This document shows positions 62,301 to 64,000 of a DNA stretch of 64,000 nt, piece by piece. The notes under the pieces are model-generated. The model saw only the letters and a list, made by a program, of their open reading frames with translations, ran no database searches and was not told the DNA's origin. Location of the stretch: the NCBI RefSeq assembly GCF_910592395.1, contig NC_088313.1:14464437-14528436 (forward strand), written 5' to 3'. A program made the position numbers and the translations under genes. Position 1 is the first letter of the stretch, and each line of letters begins with the position of its first letter. Source of the DNA: Lineus longissimus (lineage: Eukaryota > Nemertea > Pilidiophora > Heteronemertea > Lineidae).

Positions 62301-64000
62301 ATGTAATTTTATGTACGCAAACCCCACCTGGGACTGCCACCTCGCATATGAAAAATATCGAGCCGACTAAGTTGTGAAATATCGTAATTATTAGCATATG
62401 GAAAAGACACCTCATTTGCATTTTGAAAAAAAAGGATACATTGAAGAACGTAGGCCTTGCGCAACTTGTGCAAACTGGTCCACAAAAACAACACCATGGG
62501 AGATGTGAAGAAAACCCAATTGAGACTGATTTTCATGATATATTCTCAAAGTTTAATGAGGGATTATTCTAAAAATTGTATGACTAGGTCGTCGCATTGA
62601 TTTTATTTCCTTACGATGCTCGCCTGTTCCCACTGTCCGACTCCCGGGATTGTACAAGCAACTTTTCCACTCCTCAGCGCAATGTTGTGATATTAACCCG
62701 TATGCGAAAATTCCTTGGTGTATTTCGAAACGACATTACCATATTTTGGCATCCCTATTGTGGCAGCCATTTTTTTTTGGATAGTACCGTGATTACTTCG
62801 ATTGAATAGATGATGAGGTTGACAGTAATCCCGGATGTCAGGTATTTTTCGGAAAAACGTCCCAAGATGACTCGAGGAAAGAAGACTAGGCCGATCATCA
62901 CCCCTTTTGGTTTTACATTATTTGCATAATATGCAATCTGCCAAACACCATTTCCACTGAGAATACAACTTTTGGTGAAGTTTTTAAAGTTAATCAAAAT
63001 ATACTCAGGAACTTTTTCTGATCTTTTTACATGTTTTTCGCGACCAGCAAAATTCGCAAAAAATAAGACGCCACGAAAAACAAAATGTAATGAAATCCAC
63101 CAAAAAAATTTCTCTTCCAGTTTTTCAAATCAAGAACTATCATCACACTTTTCATTTGGCAAATAGAGGTTCTTTAAGGAATTCTGGAAAATAAAATCCT
63201 TGTGATTGCAGTAGGTGGTTGCAGTATTTTGCGCCAATCCGATTCTCAGTGTTGGAGAAAGTTCAATCCACATACAGATGGATAAACTCTCCATATTACC
63301 AACCGAATGATAACTCAAACTCAATTTCAAATCATATTTGCAAACCTTTTGCAAGATTGAAGCGAATAATCTGATTGGCTGTCACAAACAGGTCAGGTGA
63401 TCATTCCCAAACTTATTACGGATGGTAAACTTATCACTGGTATAATGCGTTGTTATTGTGGAGGCGTTTGATCGTGAGCTGGTATGATAGGATCATATCT
63501 GTTTTGGTTTGATGTCAAAGTCGCGATAACCGGATCAAAGGAGTCTTATTATCCGAACATTAGCCTGATATGGGATGAGCAATGTCACCTGTATTGCCGT
63601 TGCCGAGTGTTACTCATGTAATACTCTAAAACTTTGTCAGTTCATCCAATCCTTCAACTCACCAGCAACAGATTTTAGACAGGATTGGAAGCCGCCCAAC
63701 TCCGACTCACGAGTATGAGGTGATTCCCTTTTTGCATTATACGTCATCAAACCTTCATTTGTAGTTAAGCTCATAAAACGCGGCTAGGGCAGGATCTACT
63801 CATAAGTGCGCTCCCACTACAAATTTATCTTTCCTCATCATTGATTTAGGACATTTCTTTATGGTTTCTGAATCTATACAGGAGCTCAGCCAAACGTTAA
63901 TGCCCAGTGATGTACTTTTAATGGCAAGAGCACTCATTAAAATGGACGGTTTTTGCCATATTTTGTAAGCTGGTGTGCATACATTCATGTGCATCAGCTC
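59348..64000. other. Region upstream of first ADGRA exon seen; no exon recognised
   Basis: AT-rich. I looked on the minus strand for a signal-peptide exon ending two bases into a codon and found none convincing. Blocks such as ATAGCCCCCTGGTGGCCAGA (60929) also appear in part near 10124, suggesting dispersed repeats. Open frames up to 125 codons have no recognised domain. Probably intron 1. Confidence 0.5.

Overview
The window is animal nuclear DNA: AT-rich, intron-rich, with GT-AG introns, many short dispersed repeats and no operon structure. It most resembles a marine bilaterian invertebrate such as a lophotrochozoan or a non-vertebrate deuterostome. The species cannot be fixed from the sequence, and no rRNA, tRNA gene, CRISPR array or bacterial feature was seen.

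The one clear gene is on the minus strand and fills most of the window (59347 down to 20136). It encodes a subfamily A adhesion GPCR (ADGRA, the GPR124/GPR125 type). I assembled 15 coding exons whose phases all agree: four 72-nt leucine-rich-repeat exons, an LRRCT exon, an Ig plus hormone-receptor (HormR) exon, GAIN/GPS exons, three exons carrying the 7TM region and a ~590-residue cytoplasmic tail, and a small terminal exon ending in -NTTV, a class I PDZ ligand. About 1532 residues are covered. The signal-peptide exon is missing and probably lies beyond the right edge.

Positions 1-9080 hold a tandem satellite with a ~790-bp monomer, a ~1546-bp long form containing a large palindrome, and a ~3.14-kb higher-order repeat. 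From 9.1 to 20.1 kb lie several unrelated repeats: a 116-bp minisatellite, a 54-bp minisatellite, and a field of AACACTG/CAGTGTT motifs. This stretch also has weak candidate exons of a small minus-strand gene (13.4-15.1 kb). The large ADGRA introns are full of short inverted-repeat elements (TA-, TTAA- and CTGAAG-flanked), tRNA-derived SINEs, non-LTR retrotransposon relics and local tandem duplications.

The most interesting points are these. The 3' splice-donor region of the Ig/HormR exon is a three-copy 45-bp in-frame tandem duplication offering two usable donors. One LRR intron is almost wholly a TTAA-flanked MITE that leaves only 40 bp of original intron. A MITE with an exact CTGAAG duplication splits a retrotransposon reading frame. 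The GPS motif shows only two cysteines. Retention of the last ADGRA intron would remove the PDZ ligand.
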